Shown here piece after piece: positions 45,211 to 54,040 of a DNA stretch of 64,000 nt (its first letter is position 1; each line of letters begins with the position of its first letter). The notes beneath the pieces were generated by a model. The model was not told the DNA's origin, did not search any database, and worked only from the letters and a program-made list of their open reading frames with translations. The position numbers and the translations under genes were made by a program. The stretch is from the NCBI RefSeq assembly GCF_024347575.1, contig NZ_AP025504.1, positions 310,001 through 374,000 of the forward strand. Direction: 5' to 3'. Source of the stretch: Vibrio pelagius. Lineage in GTDB: Bacteria; Pseudomonadota; Gammaproteobacteria; Enterobacterales; Vibrionaceae.

Positions 45211-45392
45211 TTATACCAATCACAGTAAATAGGTGATCAAAAATAGCGCAGGAAAAAGGCTTGAGAACAAGGCGGCTTTTCTGCAACAGAGAGTTTCGAT
45301 AAGTAGTTATTCTACAATCAAAAATTCTAACGCAGTTATCGAGCATTTTAACAAGCTAGGATGAGCAATTATTTACTACGATTGGTATTAAT
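45211..45392. mobile_element. MITE-like element with terminal inverted repeats
   Basis: About 182 nt, non-coding. The left end TTATACCAATCACAGTAAAT and the right end, ATTTACTACGATTGGTATTAA less one base when complemented, match over about 20 nt with two mismatches and one indel. No transposase is inside. Short non-autonomous elements with ends of the type TATACCAATC are, to my knowledge, scattered in Vibrio genomes. It sits between the efflux operon and a small-regulator gene. Clear target-site duplications could not be made out. Confidence 0.7.
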
Positions 45393-45399
45393 ACTGCTA

Positions 45400-45441
45400 G
45401 AAAAGAAAAAGAGCCTAATGCTGAGAGGGAACATTAAGCTC
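45400..45441 (-). terminator. Rho-independent terminator (minus strand)
   Basis: On the plus strand GAGCCTAATG (45411-45420) pairs with CATTAAGCTC (45432-45441), one mismatch. On the minus strand the stem is followed by TTTTTCTTTT. It would end the transcript carrying the ribbon-helix-helix gene and the 31-codon ORF. TTT on the other side may give weak bidirectional activity. Confidence 0.7.
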
Positions 45442-45469
45442 TTTGGTTATAAACCAAGTGACACTGTCA

Positions 45470-45565
45470 CTAAGATTTACATTTGTTTCCTCTGATAGGA
45501 AATAATGGAAATGCTTCAACGTATTGATCGCGGATTCTATCCATCACCACAAACAAGCGTTTCAT
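45470..45565 (-). CDS. Possible 31-residue ORF downstream of the RHH gene
   Basis: ATG 45565 to TAG 45470. The product begins MKRLFVVMDRIRDQYVEAF and ends GNKCKS. It lies 48 nt after the ribbon-helix-helix stop and just before a terminator, which is the place for a second gene of the operon. There is no good ribosome site, so it may be chance. I do not recognise it. Confidence 0.25.
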   Translation of the reverse strand: MKRLFVVMDRIRDQYVEAFPLFPIRGNKCKS

Positions 45566-45613
45566 GACTTGTGTGTACAGTATTTGAAGATAAACCAATA
45601 GAAGATTCATGGA

Positions 45614-45799
45614 TTATGATGGCTTTTCGTTTTCTGACTCATGCTCTGCTACGAAACGTTTAATGAACCGCCTGATCTCACGCGCAGCAGAGGTATCCAT
45701 GTCATCACACAATGAAATAAAGTTATCTTTTAACTCACTGTTAATTCTAATGATTAACTGGCTGTCTTTAGCGTTCGCTTTGTTCTTCTTAGTGGCCAT
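45614..45799 (-). CDS. Small ribbon-helix-helix DNA-binding protein
   Basis: 61 residues. A basic N-terminus is followed by a short strand (SQLIIRIN) and two helices (SELKDNFISLCDDM; TSAAREIRRFIKRFVAEH), the Arc/CopG fold seen in plasmid regulators and antitoxins. No toxin-like gene is evident beside it apart from an unlikely 31-codon ORF. ATG 45799 is preferred to the GTG one codon before. It is divergent from the gene at 46010, with a PhoB-like box in the shared region, and could also regulate that region. Confidence 0.7.
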   Translation of the reverse strand: MATKKNKANAKDSQLIIRINSELKDNFISLCDDMDTSAAREIRRFIKRFVAEHESENEKPS

Positions 45800-45935
45800 C
45801 ACTGCACACCCTAGATACTCGATTTGATTAGTTCGATTCTAAGACACACCAGAGCAGAGAGCCAATATGAACCGTATATTCGATGTATATACATGATCCG
45901 ACTCTACAATTCGCTACAAATGACAATTCATTAGG

Positions 45936-45969
45936 TCGTCACATATCTGTCATAACTCGCCTGTAGATT
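45936..45969 (+). promoter_or_regulatory. Predicted PhoB-dependent promoter
   Basis: TCGTCAC (45936-45942), ATAT, CTGTCAT (45947-45953) fits the Pho box (two CTGTCAT heptamers separated by four A/T bases): the second heptamer is perfect and the first keeps the GTCA core. A -10-like TAGATT lies at 45964-45969, exactly 10 nt after the box, which is the spacing of known PhoB promoters. No standard -35 is needed. The gene it serves starts at 46010. Confidence 0.6.
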
Positions 45970-46009
45970 ACCCTGCGAAGTTTAACTAAACCTCTGATTA
46001 AGAAAAGAT

Positions 46010-46261
46010 ATGTCACAGGAAAAGCACCCTTTAGACAACAAGATCATCGCACTACTACAACAACGCGGCATGATCAAAAGTGAAGCGAAAACACGCCTCA
46101 AGAAACAGGTTTATAAGTTGCAGGCTTCAGAAGTGAATCAGATCAACAACTATTCCAATCACTTTGGCTTGACCGCAAAACAGAAATTGATTGATGAGAT
46201 ATTGGATATCAGACGTGAGGCGATGATTTCGAGCCTCACATCTGAAAAAGGTAGGGTTTGA
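46010..46261 (+). CDS. Small protein of unknown function, possibly in the Pho regulon
   Basis: 83 residues, mostly helical, basic, with no signal peptide or membrane segment: LDNKIIALLQQRGMIKSEAK, KKQVYKLQASEVNQIN and TAKQKLIDEILDIRREAM. I do not recognise a family. The only context clue is the PhoB-like box upstream, with a predicted transcription start around 45976, giving a leader of about 34 nt. It is convergent with the S4-domain gene and the two stop codons are 26 nt apart. Confidence 0.7.
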   Translation: MSQEKHPLDNKIIALLQQRGMIKSEAKTRLKKQVYKLQASEVNQINNYSNHFGLTAKQKLIDEILDIRREAMISSLTSEKGRV

Positions 46262-46287
46262 ATTAAGATAGCGTTAGCTAAATTTGA

Positions 46288-46818
46288 TTAGAAGAAGTCG
46301 ATGGAGTTACGACCGCTCTTCTCATCACGTTGTGGCTTTGGTTTTTCGTTTTGAGCTTGAAGTTTATTGGCGGACTTGTTTTTCTGCTTACGCGGCTCGG
46401 CAGAAGCACTCAAATTTTGGCCTTGATTAGCGCTCTTATTTTTCGGCTTAGAAGAACGTTTCGATTTGTGATGCTGTTTAGGCTCTTCTTTTTTCTTTGG
46501 TTTCTCAGCCACTTCTTGAACAGGCTGATCACAACAAACCACGTAGTACTCTTGGTTGAACTCAAAGAAGTCGCCATCGTACATTTTGCGACGCTTACGA
46601 GTTTCTAGCTCACCATTTACCGCAACGTAACCTTCAGAAATCACGTGCTTGGCCTCACCTCCACCGCCAACTAGGTTAGCGATCTTAAAGACTTTATATA
46701 GCTCGATAGGTTGTGATGAGACATCAACGCCAATCGCTTCAATCTCTATCTCTTCGCCTTCTTCGCCATACTGATCCACTTCATCGTAATCAGCGTCTTC
46801 GTAGTATTCTTGGTCCAT
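46288..46818 (-). CDS. S4-domain RNA-binding protein with long basic tail (YbcJ-like core)
   Basis: 176 residues. An acidic N-terminus (rich in Glu, Asp and Tyr) precedes an S4 domain of the YbcJ type: PIELYKVFKIANLVGGGGEA, KHVISEGYVAVNGELETRKR and MYDGDFFEF. E. coli YbcJ is about 70 residues; here a Lys/Gln/Asn-rich tail of about 75 residues is added and is probably disordered. The S4 fold binds structured RNA, often rRNA. ATG 46818 follows AGGTAAG at about 10 nt and gives a sensible N-terminus; the ORF could begin earlier at ATG 46872. Confidence 0.8.
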   Translation of the reverse strand: MDQEYYEDADYDEVDQYGEEGEEIEIEAIGVDVSSQPIELYKVFKIANLVGGGGEAKHVISEGYVAVNGELETRKRRKMYDGDFFEFNQEYYVVCCDQPVQEVAEKPKKKEEPKQHHKSKRSSKPKNKSANQGQNLSASAEPRKQKNKSANKLQAQNEKPKPQRDEKSGRNSIDFF

Positions 46819-46896
46819 GATGAACTTACCTAAAACATGTTCTTTATCGTATGCAGCGCAGTGTAATGGCAAACCAACAAAATAACCATCATCTAT

Positions 46897-48186
46897 TTAC
46901 CCTTCTACACGAGGGAATGAGAGAGCAAAGCAAGCGCCATCAAGATAGCTCTCTCCGACGGTCACTTGGGCCTGATGACGTTCACACACCTGCTTTACAA
47001 TCGCGAGGCCAAGTCCATGCCCTGTCTTACCTTTATTCCTAGCAGCATTTGCGCTGTAGAAAGGGTCAAACAAGAATGGCCAGTGCTCTGACTCAACACC
47101 TTTACCATCATCATGCACTTCAACCACAACTTCCCCGTCGTTGGACCAAATTTCAATAACAATCTTAGAGTCGGCGAACTTAAATGCATTGCGGACGATG
47201 TTGTCTACAGCACGATTAAACAGTTTGAGGTCGACATGCAATTGTACGGACTCTTTAAGAGGCACCTTGACCAAATCAAGCGTGGTCTCTTTTTCCCAAA
47301 TAGCACATCGCTCATCCAGCCAGTTATTCATATCAACCGGCTGCAACTGCAGTTCGGAGCCACCACGCTCTAGTCGCGAGTAGTAAAGCAGCTCATCGAC
47401 CATGTCTTCCATCTCTTCGGTATCAGCAAGAATGCGCGCGATTGCCTTCGACTGTTTGTCCGTAGGGTCTAAATCACTCAGTAGCTCCGCTTGCCATTGA
47501 ATACGAAAAATCGGTGTTCTCAGCTCATGAGCAACAGCATTGGTCAGAGATTTATTGCTGTTGATTAGGTCGCGAATCTTATCCGCCATCACGTTAAAAC
47601 TGCGGTTAAGCGTACCAAGTTTAATGCTATTTTTCTCGGAGGCGCGCTGCATCAATTCGCCATTAGAAAACGCAACGGTAACCAATTCTAAATTCTTCAA
47701 ACGACGTTTGATTCGCCACACTAAGAAAAGACCACTAAAAGCAAAGCCAGTGATGGCAAACACCCAAATGAATCGGTTTTCGGTCTTTATCTTTTTCCTC
47801 AGAAAAGACTCTTTGTTGTCCGATAGCTCGTACACATTTTGACTCTCCGGTAAACGCAGCCAAAGAAAATCTTCTTCATGGTAATACACGTTTACATCTG
47901 GATTATTAAACGCTTTTTGAACCATTTTAGGTGCAGCTTCAAACGCCACGATACGAAGGTTTTGGCGCGTTTTTTCCGCATAGTTTGTCAAAATGGTCTC
48001 GGTTTCAACTACTCCCTTCTCAGTCGCAATCGTGCTAATCAGCTCTTGATAAGCTTCTGCCTGATGATCGCGCAGGATGTATTCATAGTCGGTACCCAAC
48101 TTGTAAACGACAAAAGCGTACGAATAGATACTGATGAGAAAGATTAGCGTCAGACCCACCAAGTATTCAAAATAGATTCTTCTCAT
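46897..48186 (-). CDS. rstB: Sensor histidine kinase RstB
   Basis: 429 residues. Membrane segments near 9-28 and 136-157 enclose a periplasmic domain of about 105 residues. A HAMP follows, then HisKA with NAVAHELRTPIFRIQWQAELL (His220) and HATPase with NIVRNAFKFA, DDGKGVE and GHGLGLAIVKQV. The AHELRTP context with an immediate Phe/Arg-rich helix is RstB-like. It starts 15 nt after the rstA stop. RstAB in enterobacteria responds to acid and envelope signals; the cue here is unknown. Confidence 0.87.
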   Translation of the reverse strand: MRRIYFEYLVGLTLIFLISIYSYAFVVYKLGTDYEYILRDHQAEAYQELISTIATEKGVVETETILTNYAEKTRQNLRIVAFEAAPKMVQKAFNNPDVNVYYHEEDFLWLRLPESQNVYELSDNKESFLRKKIKTENRFIWVFAITGFAFSGLFLVWRIKRRLKNLELVTVAFSNGELMQRASEKNSIKLGTLNRSFNVMADKIRDLINSNKSLTNAVAHELRTPIFRIQWQAELLSDLDPTDKQSKAIARILADTEEMEDMVDELLYYSRLERGGSELQLQPVDMNNWLDERCAIWEKETTLDLVKVPLKESVQLHVDLKLFNRAVDNIVRNAFKFADSKIVIEIWSNDGEVVVEVHDDGKGVESEHWPFLFDPFYSANAARNKGKTGHGLGLAIVKQVCERHQAQVTVGESYLDGACFALSFPRVEG

Positions 48187-48201
48187 TAAGAAAAGTCGCC
48201 T

Positions 48202-48906
48202 TTACCAGCGTTCAGGAACAAATAGATAGCCTTTACCGCGAACCGTAATGATCTTTTTCGGTGGCATAGTGATGTCATTCAGTTTCTTGCGAAGAATTAC
48301 GATTTTGTTGTCGATAAAGCGATCGACACCATCGTATTCAATTCCTCGAATCTCCTGAGTCAAGTAGTTGCGCGACAAGACCTGCTCCGGCGAAGACGCC
48401 AATAACCAAAGTAGCTCAAACTCACTCTCGGCAATCGGAATATCTTGGCCTGCATGAACACATGATTTGGTCGCTTTATTGAGGGAAAGCTTGCCAAAAC
48501 TCAGCTCATTGCCGTTACCCGTGGTATTTGGCTGTAAATCTTGAGTCCGACGAAGCAACATACGCACCCTTGCCAGCAAAACACGCTGTCGTACAGGTTT
48601 GCTGATAAAGTCATCTGCACCCGTTTCCAAAGCCGCAACATGGTCAAAATCGTCGTCACTGGCCGTTAAGATCAGAATCTTGCCATTGAATTGGCTGCGT
48701 ATTTCACGACAAATGGTCAGCCCATCAACCTCTGGCAACATTAGATCCAGAAGTACAATGTCAGGTTGGATTGTTAAAATTTGCTCACAGGCAGTCGCCC
48801 CATCAGATATGGTAACAACATCAAATGATTGGCTCTCGAAATACTCTTGCAGCATTTCTCGTAGGACTGGATCGTCTTCCACGATCACTAATTTAGGGTT
48901 GGTCAT
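48202..48906 (-). CDS. rstA: Response regulator RstA
   Basis: 234 residues: receiver with EDD at 9-11, phospho-acceptor Asp in IVLLDLMLPEVDG, Thr in LILTASD and Lys in FISKPVR, then a winged helix of the OmpR family. FELLWLLASSPEQVLSR, RGIEYDGVDRFIDNKI and GKGYLFVPERW match E. coli RstA closely, including the unusual YDGVDR and the C-terminal Trp. It lies first in the rstAB pair. No RstA-like box was found upstream. Confidence 0.88.
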   Translation of the reverse strand: MTNPKLVIVEDDPVLREMLQEYFESQSFDVVTISDGATACEQILTIQPDIVLLDLMLPEVDGLTICREIRSQFNGKILILTASDDDFDHVAALETGADDFISKPVRQRVLLARVRMLLRRTQDLQPNTTGNGNELSFGKLSLNKATKSCVHAGQDIPIAESEFELLWLLASSPEQVLSRNYLTQEIRGIEYDGVDRFIDNKIVILRKKLNDITMPPKKIITVRGKGYLFVPERW

Positions 48907-49099
48907 AAATCCTTCTTACCGTGTCTCTTGCTACCCTTTTGAACCGCTTCCTTGAGTTTGAATTCAGCACATTCTTCTTACATAGCTGTGATTTTTTTAA
49001 ATTAATTTGGTTTCATGAAAATGATAGAACTATCTGTATAACATATAAATAACAGATAATGCAGCTAAAATTTCACTATAACGGATGAATTTGATGAAT

Positions 49100-49134
49100 A
49101 AAAAAGCCGGTTAGACTAGAAAGAATAACCGGCT
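49100..49134 (-). terminator. Rho-independent terminator after the protease gene
   Basis: AGCCGGTTA (49105-49113) and TAACCGGCT (49126-49134) form a perfect 9-bp stem, 12-nt loop; the minus strand continues with T5-6. It lies about 30 nt after the protease stop and ends the seven-gene importer-protease operon. Confidence 0.9.
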
Positions 49135-49165
49135 CAAATTAACGACTTAATTTATTGCTTCCTAA

Positions 49166-52100
49166 TTATTTTGTGTAACGAGGAAACTGTTCGAAGGCAC
49201 GGCGATATGTCACATACTCGTTCGAACTCCAAAGTCTCAATTCTTCTGGGTCGTAGTTGTACACTTCTTTATGTAATGCATTGAAAGACCTTTTATTATT
49301 CTCCACAATTTGGTCGCCAAAAACCTGTGCCACATCAAACAGCTTGTCCAACTCGTCATCCTCAAACTTGCCAATCGCACGGTTTTGAGCATTTTCTAAG
49401 TGAGCTAGAGGGTTACACTTGCGTTTCATGTGATCTTCTTCAGATTCACCATCAACCTTAAATCGCAGACATTTGCTACCATCTTCTTCATACGCCTCGA
49501 ACATGTCGTCGTAAATTCTGTATCTAGCAGAACCCGTCGTGTCTCGAAGTGCAATCAAAGCATCTTTGTCGCCTATCGCAATTATACGGGCTTCATTTCG
49601 ATCACGTGTGTTTTTGAATACAGAGAGCGCGTTTCGAACTGGGTATGGTAATTTGTTTAGCTTCTCAACACGGGCTTTTTGCTCATCTTGATATAAGGCA
49701 CGTGAAGCGACAGCATTGGCTAACGTGTTACGTGAGTTCAATGAGTAGTTGACCCCTTTCCAAGTGAAGTTAATCCCATCTGGATCAGCTGTCGCACTGT
49801 TTGCAAGGTTAATTGTAATCGAATCACTTAGCCCGCCAACAGAGTCGTTCAGGCCATATTCATTAGCACGATTGTACTTGGTTATATTCGCTAACAGCGT
49901 AGCGAAATAAGGAACCACAGTGTCTTGTGGCGATCCCTCTGTCCAATATTCGAAGGCATCTTCACCACCTAACACAAAGTAGCGCTTCATTGGCCATAAG
50001 TATGAAGGTACCGCTTCAATCGTTTGAGTTAGACTCGGCTGGTAACGAAGTACAGTTTCAACATAATCACCATTACCATCAACGAAGATCGCTTGACGCG
50101 CTTCAGGTCGACCCGCTAGGTCGGATAAGTGCGTATATAGCTCACCAATCTTATCGGAAAGGTCGATTAGAGCTAAACTCGAGTTCTCTGTTGCAATATA
50201 AGGTGAATCACGACGAACCAACATTTGTGCAGCAAGCAGTTTATCTGGCCACACACCCAGAAGGTCGACTGAGTTAGACGCCGTTTGGTACGGGTTGTTA
50301 GCCTTTAAACTTGACCAAATATGACCATCACGCGTCTCAGAGCGCATCACAATTTCGTTAGCTTGGTTCTTAAGTAGTTGAACAAGCTCTTCATCATAAC
50401 AGCTCGTTGGAACGTCTCGGTTTGGTGACATACCTGTTTGGTATGTTAACCAAAGGTCAGAAAGTTTTGCAAAACGATAACGGTTCGGCACTCCCTCGAC
50501 ACCGCTAAGCTCTTCAAGCTCACACACTTTGTCCGGTGCTGTGAGTACGTCGAAGAAGAAATTAGCCGCTAGATTTGCTGCGTTGTATGTGTCACAAATC
50601 GGACGAAGTCCTGCTGACATATTGTCTAGTGGTACGATATTACCGCGATAATCGACGCAGTTGTTCCCTGCAATCTCTTTAAACACACTACCTTTGTTAT
50701 TGATAGTGTCAGCACCAATGTAACGTGCGAAAACAAAATCGATTTCGCCGACGTTTTCTATGATGTCTCGAATTTTCTGGAATTCATACATACGTTGCCA
50801 GAAGTATTCGTACTGGTGATACTGGGAGAACCAATCACGACCGTTGCGGCGGTTCGCCGTTTCGTAGCTATCGTAATAACGCTGAATACGGAACTCTGTA
50901 ATCTCGGTGAGTGATGTACCTTCGTCAAAGCGATCACACGTTAGACTTGTCGTTGTGTGTTCATCGGTACAGAAGCGGTAGCTTGCCAACTCAGGGATAC
51001 CTTCTGTACCCGCATTCGCACGTAAATGAGCAATGACACCGGTAGGATAAGCATTGTAATCCTCGGTCATTTGTCGGTCGTACTCTGCCAATGAGTATGT
51101 CTTACGGACTTGAGCGCCTGTCTTATCACGAACTGATTCGCCGACAAATTCATTGGTTTCGATCTCACGAGCATAAGCAAATTTAAGCGCAGCCTTATCA
51201 TATTTACCAAAGACCAACAGTTCATCAAAAATTGATGCGCCGTAGTCCATGATCGAGCTGTATGCTGCAGGTTTGTCGTGGTGACCCAGTTTGCTTTTCG
51301 TTAACTCTTCAGTCGTATAGAAGTTCGTTTTATCGACAGATCCCATGAAGTTGTGGCGTAAGCCTAAGTTATGGCCTAGCTCGTGAATCAATGTCGACTT
51401 AAACATGTGCTCTGAAATCGCTTCACTCGCCAATTTTTGCTGCTCTAAGCTCAACTCATTCCATTTTTTCATGGTATTTTGTTCAGCATCAGCAAAATAA
51501 TCACCACCTGCGTAGTCGATACCAGCGATCAACCCCTTCGCATTAGTACTCAACCACATCGCATCTTCACTGTAGACGTTCTGCTCTGAGAAACGTTTCA
51601 GCATATCTTGACGCTTGTAAAATGCTTTTAGCGCTGCATCTTGGTTAGTTACATCAAATTTATGGCTTAAGTCAGCTTTTGGGAGTTCATTAATGAACTT
51701 GCCCTGACCAACAAATTCCATCTCACTTTCGGTTAGTTGTGGAACGAACTGTTCGGGGCCTCGGTCGGTCGAAATCATGTCATTAAAGACATCGACGTCA
51801 GTGCGCTCAGCAACCACAGATGCCGTATCACCCTCTGTTTCACCACTGTCTGCTGCACTGTTTTCTTTCGGTACGAATTTAGCGATCTCTTGACGGTTAT
51901 AGCGCATCGCCAAGTCATTCCAGTAACGACGAGTGGTAGTACGAATAACGCCTAAGTACTGGTTAACATGAGCATGAATGATCTCACCCGTTAGCGGGTT
52001 CGTTGCCGATGGACCATAACCCAACAAGCCATTATCTACTGGTTCATCAATCAAATTGAAAACGTTGTAGCGTAAGTCACCCGATTGAATACCCGCTTTT

Positions 52101-53101
52101 TTATCGGTGTTCACAATCTTAATTGGCGGCACACCCGTGCCTTCAAGAGACTCATTAACCTCTTTCATCGTATCGATGGTCAGTTGACGGTAAACTTCGT
52201 TACCTTCATCAAAATAACTGTCGCTTAGGTAGTAATCGATCGATTCAAGATTTGGGTTAAAACGGTTGATGTAAGCGAAGCGCGAACCTTGAACATCACT
52301 TTCACCTGTGTGCGTTTTCACCGCTTTGCTGTCATTAAAAAAGCCGTAGTAAGCACTGTCTTGACCTTGATAATAGACGGGCTCGTAGTTTGAGCTCGCT
52401 AGCTTATCTAATTTAACCAGAGAGTAGAAAAAGCGAGTCTTGAACGACAAATTTTCTAGACCACCAAATTCATACTGATCTTCCGGGTCCGCTGTGAATG
52501 TGCGCTCTAGCTCAACGTTAATTACACCCTCTTCTGGGTTATATTCGTATGAGATAACACGAGGAGCGGCACTCTCTGATACATTGCTCGCGGTGTACCA
52601 TGTGCTAAGCGTATCCTCTGATAGCGATTCGATGTTTTCATAATCCGGAATGAAGTGTGTCGCTGTTGTCCAGTCGACATTTTCATCATGGTTGACCTCT
52701 TCTTTGTTGGTACACTCTCCGTAACCATTTTCAGCACAACGATACTGTCTAAACTCACCTGGAATTTTCAGTACTGGTACGCGGTTAATCTCTGAGTCCC
52801 AACGACTCGGAGCTAAAGAGTCAACTTTGTCGCGATCTAACGCTTCAACGTATATACCATTAGTCTCGTCAAAACGTAGCTTGACTAATTTGGGGTCGCC
52901 TTGAAAGAAACCACGCTGCGTCAACGCATAACGCGGGGCTTCACCTGTTGAAGGCATGTACATCCACAATGATTCTGTATCTAGAGATTGAACGGTCACC
53001 TCTTTTGCGGATCTTTCAACGGTGTCATAGGCTCGATCCTCGGCCCCACACCCACTGAGTACAGCTGCGATACTTGCTGCAATTATTGCTTTTCTAAACA
53101 T
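49166..53101 (-). CDS. Large lipoprotein zinc protease (Met-zincin family)
   Basis: 1311 residues. The signal peptide ends in a lipobox (AVLSGCGAED), so the protein is anchored in a membrane, probably the outer one. The zinc site is HELGHNLGLRHNF (His573, Glu574, His577, His583), followed by a Met-turn in YSSIMDYGASIFDEL, which makes it a metzincin; this fits the DUF4953/DUF5117 group of very large bacterial metalloproteases. The remaining 500 residues on either side are of unknown fold. It is the last gene of a block encoding an ABC importer and a barrel. An AT-rich hairpin (53125-53144) lies in the leader before its ATG. Confidence 0.85.
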   Translation of the reverse strand: MFRKAIIAASIAAVLSGCGAEDRAYDTVERSAKEVTVQSLDTESLWMYMPSTGEAPRYALTQRGFFQGDPKLVKLRFDETNGIYVEALDRDKVDSLAPSRWDSEINRVPVLKIPGEFRQYRCAENGYGECTNKEEVNHDENVDWTTATHFIPDYENIESLSEDTLSTWYTASNVSESAAPRVISYEYNPEEGVINVELERTFTADPEDQYEFGGLENLSFKTRFFYSLVKLDKLASSNYEPVYYQGQDSAYYGFFNDSKAVKTHTGESDVQGSRFAYINRFNPNLESIDYYLSDSYFDEGNEVYRQLTIDTMKEVNESLEGTGVPPIKIVNTDKKAGIQSGDLRYNVFNLIDEPVDNGLLGYGPSATNPLTGEIIHAHVNQYLGVIRTTTRRYWNDLAMRYNRQEIAKFVPKENSAADSGETEGDTASVVAERTDVDVFNDMISTDRGPEQFVPQLTESEMEFVGQGKFINELPKADLSHKFDVTNQDAALKAFYKRQDMLKRFSEQNVYSEDAMWLSTNAKGLIAGIDYAGGDYFADAEQNTMKKWNELSLEQQKLASEAISEHMFKSTLIHELGHNLGLRHNFMGSVDKTNFYTTEELTKSKLGHHDKPAAYSSIMDYGASIFDELLVFGKYDKAALKFAYAREIETNEFVGESVRDKTGAQVRKTYSLAEYDRQMTEDYNAYPTGVIAHLRANAGTEGIPELASYRFCTDEHTTTSLTCDRFDEGTSLTEITEFRIQRYYDSYETANRRNGRDWFSQYHQYEYFWQRMYEFQKIRDIIENVGEIDFVFARYIGADTINNKGSVFKEIAGNNCVDYRGNIVPLDNMSAGLRPICDTYNAANLAANFFFDVLTAPDKVCELEELSGVEGVPNRYRFAKLSDLWLTYQTGMSPNRDVPTSCYDEELVQLLKNQANEIVMRSETRDGHIWSSLKANNPYQTASNSVDLLGVWPDKLLAAQMLVRRDSPYIATENSSLALIDLSDKIGELYTHLSDLAGRPEARQAIFVDGNGDYVETVLRYQPSLTQTIEAVPSYLWPMKRYFVLGGEDAFEYWTEGSPQDTVVPYFATLLANITKYNRANEYGLNDSVGGLSDSITINLANSATADPDGINFTWKGVNYSLNSRNTLANAVASRALYQDEQKARVEKLNKLPYPVRNALSVFKNTRDRNEARIIAIGDKDALIALRDTTGSARYRIYDDMFEAYEEDGSKCLRFKVDGESEEDHMKRKCNPLAHLENAQNRAIGKFEDDELDKLFDVAQVFGDQIVENNKRSFNALHKEVYNYDPEELRLWSSNEYVTYRRAFEQFPRYTK

Positions 53102-53166
53102 AATGTCCCTGTATTTATAGTTATATCGTTTAGTAAATAACGATTGTTTTTATTAATTAGCTCTCG

Positions 53167-54006
53167 CTAGAACTGATAATTAACCACTGCGTAATAGGTC
53201 ATCTTTTTTAAATCGATCAGATCATTAAGCGGATTTTGCCCTTTATCTGGGTTGTAATAACCCACACTATTTGTCATACCAACTGACATCGAAATACTTT
53301 CTGTCATTTGATAGCCAATTTCTTCTCCATGTAAAATGGTTGGATCCAGTGAGTTACCGTGATAATTCCAGGACTGCCTTGGCATTAAGAAAATATTGAA
53401 GTAAAAGTCGTCTGCAAATGCATAATCCACGGAAAATTGATTGCTCAGTCGGTACTCAATCATTTGATATCCACCAGCGGTTTTGTATTCATGGAAATTC
53501 TTTCTTAGCAGTACCGTATTACTTAAAGTCAGACCTTCTAACCACTCATCAAATGAAGCACTCCAACGCAATTTGACACGTGTTCCAAATTGCAGATCAT
53601 TTCTTTTAGAAGACTCTGACGTTGCAAATATCGCCCTAATCTCACCACTTACCGTGGATCCTTCGGTCGGATTAAACAATCCGTTGCGAGCCCATGACAA
53701 AGAGGTGTCATTCCAGAACTGGCCTCGTGTACCATATACATCACCATCTTGCTGGTGATAGCCAGATACCACGAGTTGTAACCGAGATTGATCAGAAACG
53801 GCATAGCGCAAAACGCCCGTTGCAGAAGCTGAACGATTCGCTAAGTGGGCACTATCCTCATAACCATTACGCGAGTAATCTGCACTCACATAACCTGACC
53901 ATGCGCTCTTTTCATCGCCCTCGACCCACTCATCTTGCAAGTTATTTGCGAGCACAAGCGAGGGCGTTGCCAACAATAGAATTGGCAATACTTTTATTTT
54001 ATTCAT
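53167..54006 (-). CDS. Outer-membrane beta-barrel protein of unknown function
   Basis: 279 residues with a signal peptide (IKVLPILLLATPSLVLA), many amphipathic strands (SAWSGYVSADYSRNGYED; NDLQFGTRVKLRWSASFDEW; DYAFADDFYFNIFLMPRQSW) and the C-terminal ending VVNYQF typical of barrels recognised by BAM. The length suggests about twelve strands. It is not a classical porin I know. It lies between the second ATPase gene (34 nt before) and the protease gene (65 nt after), all in one direction, so it may let peptides cross the outer membrane. Confidence 0.75.
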   Translation of the reverse strand: MNKIKVLPILLLATPSLVLANNLQDEWVEGDEKSAWSGYVSADYSRNGYEDSAHLANRSASATGVLRYAVSDQSRLQLVVSGYHQQDGDVYGTRGQFWNDTSLSWARNGLFNPTEGSTVSGEIRAIFATSESSKRNDLQFGTRVKLRWSASFDEWLEGLTLSNTVLLRKNFHEYKTAGGYQMIEYRLSNQFSVDYAFADDFYFNIFLMPRQSWNYHGNSLDPTILHGEEIGYQMTESISMSVGMTNSVGYYNPDKGQNPLNDLIDLKKMTYYAVVNYQF

Positions 54007-54040
54007 ACTGTCCTTCTGCTATTTAAATCCGTCTCTCTTT

